A DNA stretch of 14,494 bases from Mycobacterium paraffinicum (GCF_001907675.1 NZ_MPNT01000061.1:1-14494); one strand, 5' to 3'. Shown: positions 1-7,351, numbered from the stretch's first letter. The notes: a model not told the origin generated them from the sequence alone. Numbers and translations: made by a program.

Positions 1-1
1 G

Positions 2-463
2 CAGCACCACCCCCCCCCCCCCGCGGCCCTTGAGCCGTCACGGGCGACGCGGCCGGGTCCGCCCGAACCGGCGGCGCCCCCCGCCGATGCCGCGCGCGGG
101 CAGTCCCGGCCGGGTCAGCCGACCGAGGCTCAGACGACGCGGCTGTCCGTGCCGAACTCGGGTCCGACCCATGAGCGTCCCGCCAATCCCGCACCCCCGG
201 CACCGCCACGACCCGCGGCGCCACCGCCGCCACCGTCCAGCGGCCAAACCCGCGCGATTCCGGTGCCCGCCAACCGTTCTGACGACACGGCCGACGACGC
301 GGCCGCGCCCACCACCGCCTTTCCGCGGCCCGAGGGCGACGACTCCGACGCGGCCACGGAAAAGATGAACTCCCGGGGCGACAACGGCGACGCGCGCCAG
401 CGCCGACGTTCCGGCGGCGGGCTGTCCGCCCAGGACCTGCTGCGCCGCGAGGGCCGGCTGTAG
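2..463 (+). CDS. mmpL3: MmpL3 C-terminal cytosolic tail (partial, 5' end outside window)
   Basis: The frame is open from the left edge to a TAG stop and gives the last 153 residues of a longer protein. The segment is proline, alanine and arginine rich and of low complexity, with no membrane helix, and it ends in SAQDLLRREGRL, the conserved end I associate with mycobacterial MmpL3. MmpL3 is the essential RND-family inner-membrane transporter that flips trehalose monomycolate to the periplasm; its disordered cytosolic tail follows the twelve membrane helices, which lie outside this window. The neighbours (AI-2E protein, UPF0104 protein, hemophore, MmpL11) match the Rv0206c-Rv0202c order, which supports the call. 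The tail begins here with a 13-C run coding for prolines. The stop lies 3 bp from the stop of the convergent AI-2E gene. The identity rests on the terminal motif and synteny, not on the transport domain. Confidence 0.82.
   Translation, partial: QHHPPPPAALEPSRATRPGPPEPAAPPADAARGQSRPGQPTEAQTTRLSVPNSGPTHERPANPAPPAPPRPAAPPPPPSSGQTRAIPVPANRSDDTADDAAAPTTAFPRPEGDDSDAATEKMNSRGDNGDARQRRRSGGGLSAQDLLRREGRL
10..22 (+). repeat. C13 homopolymer inside the mmpL3 coding region
   Basis: Thirteen consecutive C residues encode a proline run after two histidine codons. The frame downstream of the run leads to the expected MmpL3 terminus, so the length shown is the in-frame one. Runs of this length are prone to replication slippage and to sequencing error. 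Confidence 0.9.
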
Positions 464-466
464 GCC

Positions 467-1615
467 TCAGCCCGACGCGGTCGCCGGCTCGTCCGGTTCC
501 GCCTGCACGATCGGGCCTCCGCCGTCGGCCTCCTCGGTCTGTTTCTCGGCTTCGGCGGCCGGATCCTTGGCCAGCAGCACCTGCATTGCGTTGTTGAGGA
601 AGGCGACGGTCGGGACGGCCAGCAGAGCCCCGACGATGCCGGCCAGCACGCCGCCGGTCGAGATGGCGAGCACCACCCCGAGCGGGTGGATCGAGACCGC
701 GCGGCCCATCACCAGCGGCTGCAGCACGTGGGCTTCCAGCTGGTTGACCGCGATCAGCAGGCCCAGCGTGATCAGGGCGTAGACGATGCCCTTGGCCAGC
801 AGCGCCACCACGACGGCCACCAAGCCCGAGATCAGGGCACCGACGAGCGGGATGAAGGCGCCCAGGAAAACCAGCGAGGCCAGCGGCAGCGCCAGCGGTA
901 TGCCCATGATCGCCAAGCCGGTGCCGACCCCGGCGGCGTCGGTGAGCGCCACCAGGAAGGTGGCCCGCACGTAGCCGGTCAACGAGCCGTAGCCGGCGCG
1001 GCCCGCCTCGCTCACCCGGTCCCGGACGTCCGCCGGGAAAATCTTGGACACATAGGCCCAGATGTTGCGCCCGCCGTAGAGGAAGAAGATCAGCGTGAAC
1101 AGCACCAGCACCGCCGCGGTGACCAGCTCGGTGATGGTCGCCGCGGTCGACAGGGCGCCGCTCTCCAGCTTGGCCTGGTTATTGCGCAACGCCTCGATCG
1201 CGGCATTGCCCGCGTTGTCGATCTGTTCGCTGCGCAGGTGCACAGGCCCGTGAATCAGCCAGCGCCGGGTGGATTCGATGCTGCGGGTGACCTGTTCGGT
1301 CAGGCCCGGCAGACCGTCGATGAACTGGATGACGACGAACGCCAGGATGCCGCCCAGAATCGCGAACCCGCCGAACAGCACCAGCGCGACCGCCCCACCG
1401 CGCGGCAGACCGCGGCGGTCGAGCCAGTCGACGACCGGCAGCAGCAGCGCGCTGACCAGCAGCGCGACCAGCACCGGGACGACGATCACCTCGAGCTTCT
1501 TCACCACCCACAGCAGCGCGATCAGTGCGGCGAGGATGACCAGCAAACGCCAGGCCCAGGCAGCGGTCTTACGGACAATGGGTTCGACCGAGGCGTCGTC
1601 GGTGTTTGCCGGCAT
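467..1615 (-). CDS. AI-2E family transporter (PF01594), Rv0205-like
   Basis: This is a 382-residue polytopic membrane protein. Hydrophobic segments lie near residues 22-38, 42-62, 74-97, 160-181, and in a cluster from about 220 to 340. The C-terminal half has the conserved core of the AI-2E/UPF0118 family: [11 protein letters not shown] (254-264) and [14 protein letters not shown] (291-304), followed by a helix ending in GALLAVP (329-335). A soluble region of about 50 residues (100-155) and an acidic hydrophilic tail from about 350 fit the family. Members export small molecules or act as ion exchangers, and the substrate of the mycobacterial protein is not known. The ATG at 1615 is preceded by TAGGCT 7 nt upstream and by no Shine-Dalgarno sequence, suggesting a leaderless mRNA. 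In M. tuberculosis the homologue Rv0205 lies beside mmpL3 within a cluster implicated in heme uptake; a direct role in heme transport is inference. Confidence 0.9.
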   Translation of the reverse strand: MPANTDDASVEPIVRKTAAWAWRLLVILAALIALLWVVKKLEVIVVPVLVALLVSALLLPVVDWLDRRGLPRGGAVALVLFGGFAILGGILAFVVIQFIDGLPGLTEQVTRSIESTRRWLIHGPVHLRSEQIDNAGNAAIEALRNNQAKLESGALSTAATITELVTAAVLVLFTLIFFLYGGRNIWAYVSKIFPADVRDRVSEAGRAGYGSLTGYVRATFLVALTDAAGVGTGLAIMGIPLALPLASLVFLGAFIPLVGALISGLVAVVVALLAKGIVYALITLGLLIAVNQLEAHVLQPLVMGRAVSIHPLGVVLAISTGGVLAGIVGALLAVPTVAFLNNAMQVLLAKDPAAEAEKQTEEADGGGPIVQAEPDEPATASG

Positions 1616-1622
1616 GGGTTTG

Positions 1623-1649
1623 AGCCTATCCGGCGCGGGGCACCGCCAA
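1623..1649 (-). promoter_or_regulatory. Putative promoter of the AI-2E gene, leaderless type
   Basis: On the minus strand, TAGGCT (1628 to 1623) fits the mycobacterial -10 consensus TANNNT and ends 7 nt before the ATG at 1615, placing the transcription start at or next to the start codon. A TTGGCG (1649 to 1644) lies 15 nt upstream of it as a weak -35 candidate. There is no purine-rich ribosome binding site before the ATG, consistent with leaderless translation. Confidence 0.5.
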
Positions 1650-1748
1650 ACGTGCGCGCGGCGGGCGCGCGCGGCCGCGCCGGCACGATCCGGTTACGAC
1701 GGCGACACGGTCGGTGCCGCGCGGCGATCCCCGCGCCACCTGCACCGT

Positions 1749-1754
1749 TACCCT
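1749..1754 (+). promoter_or_regulatory. Putative -10 element of the UPF0104 gene, leaderless type
   Basis: TACCCT matches TANNNT and ends 7 nt before the GTG at 1762, the spacing expected when transcription starts at or beside the start codon. I see no clear -35 and no Shine-Dalgarno sequence. The element supports 1762 over the in-frame upstream GTG at 1714 as the start. Confidence 0.5.
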
Positions 1755-1761
1755 AAATCAC

Positions 1762-2919
1762 GTGCCGCACGACGCACCCGCCCGCAATCTCGACTTCCCG
1801 CGCGAAGAGGCCCCGCGCGGGAAGTACTGGTGGGTGCGCTGGTTGATCCTCGGGATCGTCGCGATCGTGCTTGCCGTGGAGGTCGCGCTGGGCTGGCACC
1901 AGCTGGCCAAGGCCTGGATGAGCGTGTACGAGGCGAACTGGTGGTGGCTGCTGGCGTCGGTGGTGGCGTCGGCCGCATCGATGCACAGTTTCGCGCAGAT
2001 CCAGCGGACGCTGCTGCGCTCGGCCGGGGTGCACGTCAAGCAGTTGCGGTCGGAGGCCGCCGTCTACGCCGCCAACTCGCTGAGCACCACGCTGCCCGGT
2101 GGCCCGGTGTTGTCGGCGACGTTTTTGCTTCGGCAGCAACGGATTTGGGGTGCCTCGACGGTGGTGGCGTCGTGGCAGTTGGTGATGGCGGGCGTCCTGC
2201 AAGCCGTGGGGCTGGCCCTGCTGGGGCTTGGTGGGGCCTTCTTCCTCGGGGCAAAGAACAACCCGTTCTCGTTGCTGTTCACCCTCGGCGGCTTCGTGGC
2301 GTTGCTGCTTCTCGCCCAGGCGGTCGCGTCGCGGCCGGAGTTGATCGACGGGATCGGCTGCCGGGTGTTGTCGTGGGTCAACTCCGTTCGCGGCCGGCCC
2401 GCCGACACCGGCCTGGCCAAGTGGCGCGAGACGCTGGCGCAGCTGGAATCGGTGAGCCTGGGCCGGCGCGACATGGGGGTCGCGTTCGGCTGGTCGATGT
2501 TCAACTGGGTCGCGGACGTGGCCTGCCTCGGGTTCGCGGCCTACGCCGCGGGCGATCACGCCTCGGTCGCCGGGCTGACGGTGGCCTACGCGGCCGCGCG
2601 GGCCGTCGGCACCATCCCGCTGATGCCGGGCGGCCTGCTGGTGGTGGAGGCGGTACTGGTGCCGGGGCTGGTGTCCAGCGGCATGTCGCTGCCCAACGCG
2701 ATCTCGGCCATGCTGATCTACCGGCTGATCAGCTGGTTGCTCATCTCCGCGATCGGCTGGGTGGTGTTCTTCTTCGTGTTCCGCACCGAGAACGTCGCGG
2801 TGCCGGACGACGAGGAGGCGACGCCTGATCCCGCGCCCGCGCCACCGGCCGACGATCCGACCGAGACCGCCCTGCAGGGCCCGCTACCGCCGGATCGGAG
2901 CCCGGAAACCGAAGGTTAG
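1762..2919 (+). CDS. UPF0104 / lysylphosphatidylglycerol synthase-type transmembrane protein, Rv0204c-like
   Basis: This is a predicted 385-residue integral membrane protein from the GTG at 1762. An alternative in-frame GTG at 1714 would add 16 residues. I prefer 1762 because TACCCT sits at leaderless spacing and the added residues look unstructured. Hydrophobic segments lie near residues 24-45, 60-75, 133-163, 168-190, 240-263, and 312-341. Two conserved loops mark the family: NSLSTTLPGGPVLSATFLLRQ-like at 105-125 and PLMPGGLLVVE (286-296), equivalent to the PGG...E motif of the flippase half of MprF/AglD proteins (PF03706). The family moves lipids or lipid-linked sugars across the membrane, but this member has no proven substrate. 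The last 45 residues are hydrophilic and rich in Pro, Asp and Glu. It is divergent from the AI-2E gene, and its TAG stop overlaps the TAA stop of the hemophore gene on the other strand. Confidence 0.85.
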   Translation: MPHDAPARNLDFPREEAPRGKYWWVRWLILGIVAIVLAVEVALGWHQLAKAWMSVYEANWWWLLASVVASAASMHSFAQIQRTLLRSAGVHVKQLRSEAAVYAANSLSTTLPGGPVLSATFLLRQQRIWGASTVVASWQLVMAGVLQAVGLALLGLGGAFFLGAKNNPFSLLFTLGGFVALLLLAQAVASRPELIDGIGCRVLSWVNSVRGRPADTGLAKWRETLAQLESVSLGRRDMGVAFGWSMFNWVADVACLGFAAYAAGDHASVAGLTVAYAAARAVGTIPLMPGGLLVVEAVLVPGLVSSGMSLPNAISAMLIYRLISWLLISAIGWVVFFFVFRTENVAVPDDEEATPDPAPAPPADDPTETALQGPLPPDRSPETEG

Positions 2920-3467
2920 CCGGCGGTGTTGCCCCGCGGCGGCCCCGACAACGGGTTGGCCGCCGCCGGCGGGACGGGCCCGGTGGCCGCCGGCGGGGAC
3001 GCCGGGGTGCCGCCCAGCGGCAGCGCGCCCGCCGCGTTCCCCGGCAGGGCGGGCAGCCCACCGGCCGCACCCTGCGCCTGCTGCATCATGCCCATCGCCT
3101 GGGTGGGCGAGATCGGCAGCTTGCACTGCAGCGACAGGTTGGTCAGCGGCTGGGCGATCGACGTCATGTCACCGGCAACCTTCGGGTTGGCCTCGAAGTA
3201 GGACTTCAGGCCGGTCATCGACTGGGGTCCCGCCTGCTGCTGCAGCATGGAGGTCATCGTCTGGTTGGTCTCCGGGTGCGAGTCCAGGTAGTCGCCCATC
3301 GACTTGGAGACCGAGCCGATCGTGCGGGCGACTTCGCTGGCCGAGCACGGGTCGCTGGCGCCCGTCGCCGACGCCCCCGCCAGAACCGCCACGGCGGCGC
3401 CCGGCACGGTGGCGGCGATCAGCCCGGCAACGATCCTGCGACGCCCGGTCGCGGTCCCTCTGCTCAT
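2916..3467 (-). CDS. Secreted heme-binding protein (hemophore), Rv0203-like, with C-terminal extension
   Basis: This is a 183-residue exported protein. Residues 1-38 form a signal peptide with an Arg-rich start (GRRRIVAG) and an Ala/Val hydrophobic core ending near ATGASDP. The mature domain starts SDPCSASEVARTIGSVSKS and contains YLDSHPETNQ. Tyr60 and His64 occupy the positions of the heme ligands Tyr59 and His63 described for M. tuberculosis Rv0203; the third ligand, His89, appears to be Tyr90 here. Cys41 and Cys115 are the only cysteines and could form a disulfide. From about residue 131 a Gly/Pro/Ala-rich tail extends beyond the usual end of the roughly 136-residue Rv0203. The protein is expected to bind heme in the periplasm or outside the cell and pass it to MmpL3 or MmpL11. 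The ATG at 3467 has a strong AAGGAG 5 nt upstream. The gene is divergent from mmpL11, which suggests shared control. Confidence 0.88.
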   Translation of the reverse strand: MSRGTATGRRRIVAGLIAATVPGAAVAVLAGASATGASDPCSASEVARTIGSVSKSMGDYLDSHPETNQTMTSMLQQQAGPQSMTGLKSYFEANPKVAGDMTSIAQPLTNLSLQCKLPISPTQAMGMMQQAQGAAGGLPALPGNAAGALPLGGTPASPPAATGPVPPAAANPLSGPPRGNTAG

Positions 3468-3472
3468 CGAAA

Positions 3473-3478
3473 CTCCTT
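3473..3478 (-). promoter_or_regulatory. Ribosome binding site of the hemophore gene
   Basis: AAGGAG on the minus strand lies 5 nt upstream of the ATG at 3467. It is one of the strongest Shine-Dalgarno sequences in the window and fixes this start. Confidence 0.8.
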
Positions 3479-3648
3479 ACGATTTGCGGGGTCACGCGCA
3501 GCGCGACGCCCGCAAACGGCTGCCATGGACGGCCTCGTCGATCGCGGAGTTCCCCAGGGCCCCGCCGGCCACCCGACATCCTGCCATCGCCGGCATCTGC
3601 CCTGCCAGCCCGCACGAACCCGTGTGAGCAATATCCCGCCGGTAACCG

Positions 3649-3692
3649 GTTCACAACGACTTGGCAGCGTCTTGGCAACAACCCCGTCGTTG
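3649..3692. promoter_or_regulatory. Tandem 11-bp phased repeats flanked by inverted arms (putative operator)
   Basis: In the 327-bp gap (3468-3794) between the divergent hemophore and mmpL11 genes, CTTGGCA occurs at 3660-3666 and again at 3671-3677, separated by GCGT. A weaker related unit, GTTCACA, sits one more 11-bp step upstream at 3649-3655. CAACGAC (3654-3660) and GTCGTTG (3686-3692) form inverted arms around the repeats, and AACCGGTT (3644-3651) is a perfect palindrome beside them. Seven-base direct repeats with 4-bp spacers are the usual layout of binding sites for OmpR/PhoB-type response regulators. The regulator is unknown. I see no coding sequence or RNA gene in the rest of this gap. 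Confidence 0.4.
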
Positions 3693-3737
3693 CAGCTCAG
3701 GAACCAGAAAGCTCATATCATCCACAGGCCGCTGCGG

Positions 3738-3743
3738 TATTCT
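3738..3743 (+). promoter_or_regulatory. Putative -10 element of mmpL11
   Basis: TATTCT fits TANNNT and stands out in the GC-rich background. It would give a transcription start near 3750 and a leader of about 45 nt before the mmpL11 ATG. No convincing -35 is visible. A GGGGAG (3770-3775) in this leader is 19 nt from the ATG, too far for a normal ribosome binding site. Confidence 0.4.
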
Positions 3744-3794
3744 CGCCAGCACGCGCTAAGCGAAACCACGGGGAGTGAAGAAATCCAGCAGTTA

Positions 3795-6700
3795 ATGATG
3801 CGCCTCAGCCGCAGCCTGCGTAAGTACCGCTGGTTGGTCTTCACGGGCTGGTTGCTGGCGTTGGTTCCGGCGGTCTACCTGGCCCTGACGCAGTCTGGGA
3901 ACCTGACCGGCGGCGGCTTCGAGGTGGCCGGTTCGCAGTCGCTGGTCGTCCACGACCAGCTCGAGGAGCTGTACCACGACCAGGGGTCGTCCTCGCTCGC
4001 TCTGGTCGCGGCGCCGCGCCCGGACGCCAGCTACGCCGACATCAACGACGCCGTCGCGCTGCTGAGGAACACCGCCGCCGAGGTCCCCGGCGTCTCGGAG
4101 GTGCCCAACCCCACGCAGCGGCCGCCACAACCGGACCGGCCGTACGTGCTGTCCCTGCGGCTGGATTCCCGCAACACCAGCGACGTCGCCAAGCAGCTGC
4201 GCACCAAGGTCGGCGTCAACGGCGATCAGCCCGGCCAAACCGCGGACGGCCGGGTGCGCCTGTACGTGATCGGGCAGGGCGCGCTGTCGGCCGCCGCGGC
4301 GCAGAACACCAAGCACGACATCGCCGCCGCCGAGCGCTGGAACCTGCCGGTGATCCTGATCGTCCTGCTCGCCGTCTTCGGGTCGCTCGCCGCGGCCGCG
4401 ATCCCCCTCGCCCTGGGCATCTGCACGGTCGTGGTCACCATGGGCCTCGTCTACCTGCTGTCGGCCTACACCACCATGTCGGTGTTCGTGACCTCGACAG
4501 TGTCCATGTTCGGTATCGCGCTCGCCGTCGACTATTCGCTGTTCATCCTGATGCGCTTCCGCGAGGAGCTGCGCTCCGGCCGCGAGCCGAAGGAGGCCGT
4601 CGACGCGGCGATGGCGACCTCGGGGCTGGCCGTGGTGCTGTCCGGTATGACGGTCGTCGCCTCGCTGACCGGCATCTACGTGATCAATACCCCGGCGCTC
4701 AAGTCGATGGCGACCGGGGCGATCCTGGCCGTCGCGGTCGCGATGTTGACGTCGACCACGCTCACCCCGGCGGCGCTGGCGACGTTCGGCCGAGCGGCCG
4801 CCAAGCGGTCGGCGTTTCTGCACTGGTCGCGCGCGCCGGAGGGCGGGCAATCCCGGTTCTGGAACCGCTGGATCGGCGGGGTCATGCGGCGGCCGTGGAT
4901 ATCGGCGCTGGGGGCATCGCTGGTCCTGCTCGTCATGGCCGCACCGGCGTCCTCGATGGTGCTGGGCAACAGCCTGCTGCGTCAGTTCGACTCATCGCAC
5001 GAGATACGCGCCGGCGTGGGCGCGGCGGCGGAGGCCCTCGGCCCCGGCGCGCTCGGCCCGATTCGCGTGCTGATCACCTTCCCCGACGGCGGGGCCGCCT
5101 CACCCGAGCACGGCCAGACCATCAGCGCGATCCGGCAGCGAATGACGCAGGCGCCCAACATCGTTTCCGTCGCGCCGCCGCAGTTCGCCGAGGATAACGG
5201 CAGCGCCATGCTCTCCGCGGTGCTGTCGGTCGACCCCGAAGACATGCGGGCCCGAGAGTCCGTCGGCTGGATGCGCGCGCAGCTGCCCAAGGTGCCCGAC
5301 CGGGGAACCGCACGGGTGGACGTCGGCGGCCCGACCGCGCTGATCAAGGACTTCGACGACCAGGTGTCCAAGACCGAGCCGCTGGTGCTGGCCATCGTCG
5401 CGCTGATCGCGTTCGTGATGCTGCTCGTGTCGGTCCACTCGATGTTCCTGGCGCTCAAGGGCGTGCTGATGACCCTGCTGTCGGTCGCGGCCGCCTACGG
5501 CAGCCTGGTGATGGTGTTCCAGTGGGGCTGGCTGAAGGACCTCGGCTTCGCCCAGATCAGCTCGATCGACAGCACCGTCCCCCCGCTTGTCCTCGCGATG
5601 ACCTTCGGGCTGTCGATGGACTACGAGATCTTCCTGCTGACCCGCATCCGGGAACGCTTCCTGCACTCCGGCAACACCCGCGACGCCGTGGCGTACGGCG
5701 TGAGCACCAGCGCCCGCACCATCACCAGCGCGGCGCTGATCATGATCGCGGTCTTCATCGGGTTCGCGTTCGCCGGCATGCCGCTGGTCGCCGAGATCGG
5801 CGTGGCCTGTGCGGTGGCGATCGCGGTGGACGCCACCGTCGTCCGGCTGGTGCTGGTGCCTGCGTTGATGGCGATGTTCGCCCAGTGGAACTGGTGGCTG
5901 CCGCCATGGCTGTCCCGGGTGCTGCCGTCGGTCGACTTCGACCGGCCGTTGCCCGCGGTCGACCTGGCCGACGTGGTGGTCATCCCCGACGACATCTCGG
6001 CGCTGACGGCGCCCAACGCCGACCTGCGGATGGTGCTCAAGTCGGCGGCCAAGCTCAAGCATCTGGCGCCCGACGCCATCTGCGTGACCGACCCGCTGGC
6101 CTTCACCGGCTGCGGGCGCAACGGCAAGGAAAGACAGGGCGCCCAGCCGCAGGGATCCGACGCCGAGCGCGGCCGCGATCCGGGTCAGATCCCCCACCAG
6201 GTCGACATCGACGACGAGCGGGCGAGCGTCGGGGTGGGCGCCGACCAGAAGAACGGCAACAACGGCCACACCAATGGCTCGGGGGGCAAGAAGCTGGTCG
6301 GCGGGCTGGCGTCGCGCAACGGCATCGCCAAGGCGATAGTCGGGGCGGACCGGCCCGTCCACCCGGTCACGTTGTGGCGCGGGCGGCTCTCGGTCGCCAT
6401 CGACGCGCTGGAGAACGAGACCGACTCCGCCGAACGGCCCGTCTACGAGCGCCGCAGCCCGGTGGAAACCACCCATGTGCAGCTGCCCACCGGCGACCGG
6501 CTGCTGGTCCCCACGGGCGCCGAAACGCTGCGCCTCAAGGGCTACCTCATCATGTGCCGTAACAGCCGCCGCGATTATGCCGACTTTGCCGATATGGTTG
6601 AAACGTTGGAGCCCGAGACCGCCGCTGTGGTGCTGGCCGGCATGGACAGGTACTACTGTTGTCAGTCGCCCCGGCGGCAATGGATCGCCACCCAGTTGGT

Positions 6701-6836
6701 CCGTCGACTCGCTGATCCCGATCCCTGTGATTTGAATGACGAGCAGGGTTCTGAGGCCGACGCCCGCTCGGACTGGGAGGAGATCAGACAGCGCTGCCTC
6801 TCGGTGGCCGTAGCGATGCTGGAGGAGGCGAGGTGA
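3795..6836 (+). CDS. mmpL11: MmpL11, RND-family mycobacterial membrane lipid transporter
   Basis: This is a 1013-residue MmpL protein. The start MMRLSRSLRKYRWLVFTGWL matches the family start; the open frame continues upstream, but without conserved sequence. A first helix (13-31) is followed by a periplasmic domain (about 32-182), then five helices (about 184-330), a second helix-loop half from about 366, and five more helices (about 528-695). The proton-relay Asp-Tyr pairs of MmpL transporters are present as D246-Y247 (ALAVDYSLF) and D609-Y610 (GLSMDYEIF). The cytosolic tail (about 700-1013) resumes MmpL11-type sequence at ETTHVQLPTGDRL and ends SVAVAMLEEAR. MmpL11 exports monomeromycolyl diacylglycerol and mycolate wax ester and is implicated with MmpL3 and the hemophore in heme acquisition. 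M. tuberculosis MmpL11 is about 966 residues; the excess is a hydrophilic insert near 776-836. No Shine-Dalgarno sequence is obvious. The last 4 bases overlap the next gene. Confidence 0.95.
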   Translation: MMRLSRSLRKYRWLVFTGWLLALVPAVYLALTQSGNLTGGGFEVAGSQSLVVHDQLEELYHDQGSSSLALVAAPRPDASYADINDAVALLRNTAAEVPGVSEVPNPTQRPPQPDRPYVLSLRLDSRNTSDVAKQLRTKVGVNGDQPGQTADGRVRLYVIGQGALSAAAAQNTKHDIAAAERWNLPVILIVLLAVFGSLAAAAIPLALGICTVVVTMGLVYLLSAYTTMSVFVTSTVSMFGIALAVDYSLFILMRFREELRSGREPKEAVDAAMATSGLAVVLSGMTVVASLTGIYVINTPALKSMATGAILAVAVAMLTSTTLTPAALATFGRAAAKRSAFLHWSRAPEGGQSRFWNRWIGGVMRRPWISALGASLVLLVMAAPASSMVLGNSLLRQFDSSHEIRAGVGAAAEALGPGALGPIRVLITFPDGGAASPEHGQTISAIRQRMTQAPNIVSVAPPQFAEDNGSAMLSAVLSVDPEDMRARESVGWMRAQLPKVPDRGTARVDVGGPTALIKDFDDQVSKTEPLVLAIVALIAFVMLLVSVHSMFLALKGVLMTLLSVAAAYGSLVMVFQWGWLKDLGFAQISSIDSTVPPLVLAMTFGLSMDYEIFLLTRIRERFLHSGNTRDAVAYGVSTSARTITSAALIMIAVFIGFAFAGMPLVAEIGVACAVAIAVDATVVRLVLVPALMAMFAQWNWWLPPWLSRVLPSVDFDRPLPAVDLADVVVIPDDISALTAPNADLRMVLKSAAKLKHLAPDAICVTDPLAFTGCGRNGKERQGAQPQGSDAERGRDPGQIPHQVDIDDERASVGVGADQKNGNNGHTNGSGGKKLVGGLASRNGIAKAIVGADRPVHPVTLWRGRLSVAIDALENETDSAERPVYERRSPVETTHVQLPTGDRLLVPTGAETLRLKGYLIMCRNSRRDYADFADMVETLEPETAAVVLAGMDRYYCCQSPRRQWIATQLVRRLADPDPCDLNDEQGSEADARSDWEEIRQRCLSVAVAMLEEAR

Positions 6837-7351
6837 CGTTGGCACCCGACCGACGAGCGCCCCACCGACCGGCGACCGAGCCGCGCAGGCGTGACGAAGC
6901 GCCCACCCCCGACCCCGACCAGCCGGTGGAGTTCTGGCCCACCTCCGCCATCCGTGCGGCGCTGCAGGGCGGCGACATCGCCACCTGGAAGCGGATCGCC
7001 GCGGCGTTGAAGCGGGACCCGTACGGACGCACCGCCCGCCAGGTCGAAGAGGTGCTCGAAGGCACCCGGCCCTACGGCATCTCCAAGGCGCTGTGGGAGG
7101 TGCTGGAACGCGCCCGCACCCACCTGGAAGCCAACGAACGCGCCGAGGTGGCCCGCCACGTGGGGCTGCTCATCGACCGGTCCGGCCTGGCGCAGCAGGA
7201 ATTCGCCTCCCGCATCGGGGTGACCGCCGAGGAGCTCGCCTCCTACCTGAACGGCAGCACCAGCCCGTCGGCCGCGCTGATGATCCGGATGCGGCGGCTG
7301 TCGGACCGGTTCGTCAAGGTGAAGTCGGCGCGCTCGGCCGAATCCAACTGA
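6833..7351 (+). CDS. XRE/Cro-like helix-turn-helix protein, Rv0201c-like
   Basis: This is a predicted 172-residue soluble protein. It starts at a GTG inside GTGA, so start and mmpL11 stop overlap by 4 bases, a sign of translational coupling. Residues 1-32 are a disordered Pro/Arg-rich leader. Residues 33-95 (VEFWPTSAIRAAL, WKRIAAALKRDPYGRTARQVEEVL, GISKALWEVL) form a helical block. Residues 109-160 look like a lambda-repressor-type HTH: a helix at LLIDRSGL, then QQEFASRIGVTAEELASYLNG, then a helix ending MRMRRLSDRF-like. Its position as second gene of the mmpL11 operon suggests it senses or controls envelope or heme functions, but no target is known. The helical N-terminal block plus HTH also resembles antitoxin-type DNA-binding proteins; no toxin gene is adjacent. 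Its TGA stop directly abuts the stop of omamB on the other strand. Confidence 0.8.
   Translation: MTLAPDRRAPHRPATEPRRRDEAPTPDPDQPVEFWPTSAIRAALQGGDIATWKRIAAALKRDPYGRTARQVEEVLEGTRPYGISKALWEVLERARTHLEANERAEVARHVGLLIDRSGLAQQEFASRIGVTAEELASYLNGSTSPSAALMIRMRRLSDRFVKVKSARSAESN

Noticed and set aside
30..368. Short plus-strand frame in the mmpL3 tail
   Set aside because: It is Arg/Pro-rich out-of-phase reading of the mmpL3 tail; the correct phase ends in the conserved motif.
3642..3654. Possible MtrA box (GTAACC and GTTCAC)
   Set aside because: The two half-sites are 7 bp apart, not the spacing expected for MtrA direct repeats, and they are already part of the palindrome and phased repeat.
3276..3794. 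In-frame upstream extension of mmpL11
   Set aside because: It would run over the hemophore gene and its control region. The known MmpL11 start MMRLSR lies at 3795 and the upstream residues look non-coding.
5100..6845. 581-codon open frame on the minus strand opposite mmpL11
   Set aside because: It mirrors the codon pattern of a clear MmpL gene in high-GC DNA. The product is rich in His, Arg, Gly and Asp with no domain or membrane pattern.
6833..7351. Toxin-antitoxin module involving the HTH protein
   Set aside because: No small toxin-like gene is adjacent; the neighbours are mmpL11 and the convergent omamB.
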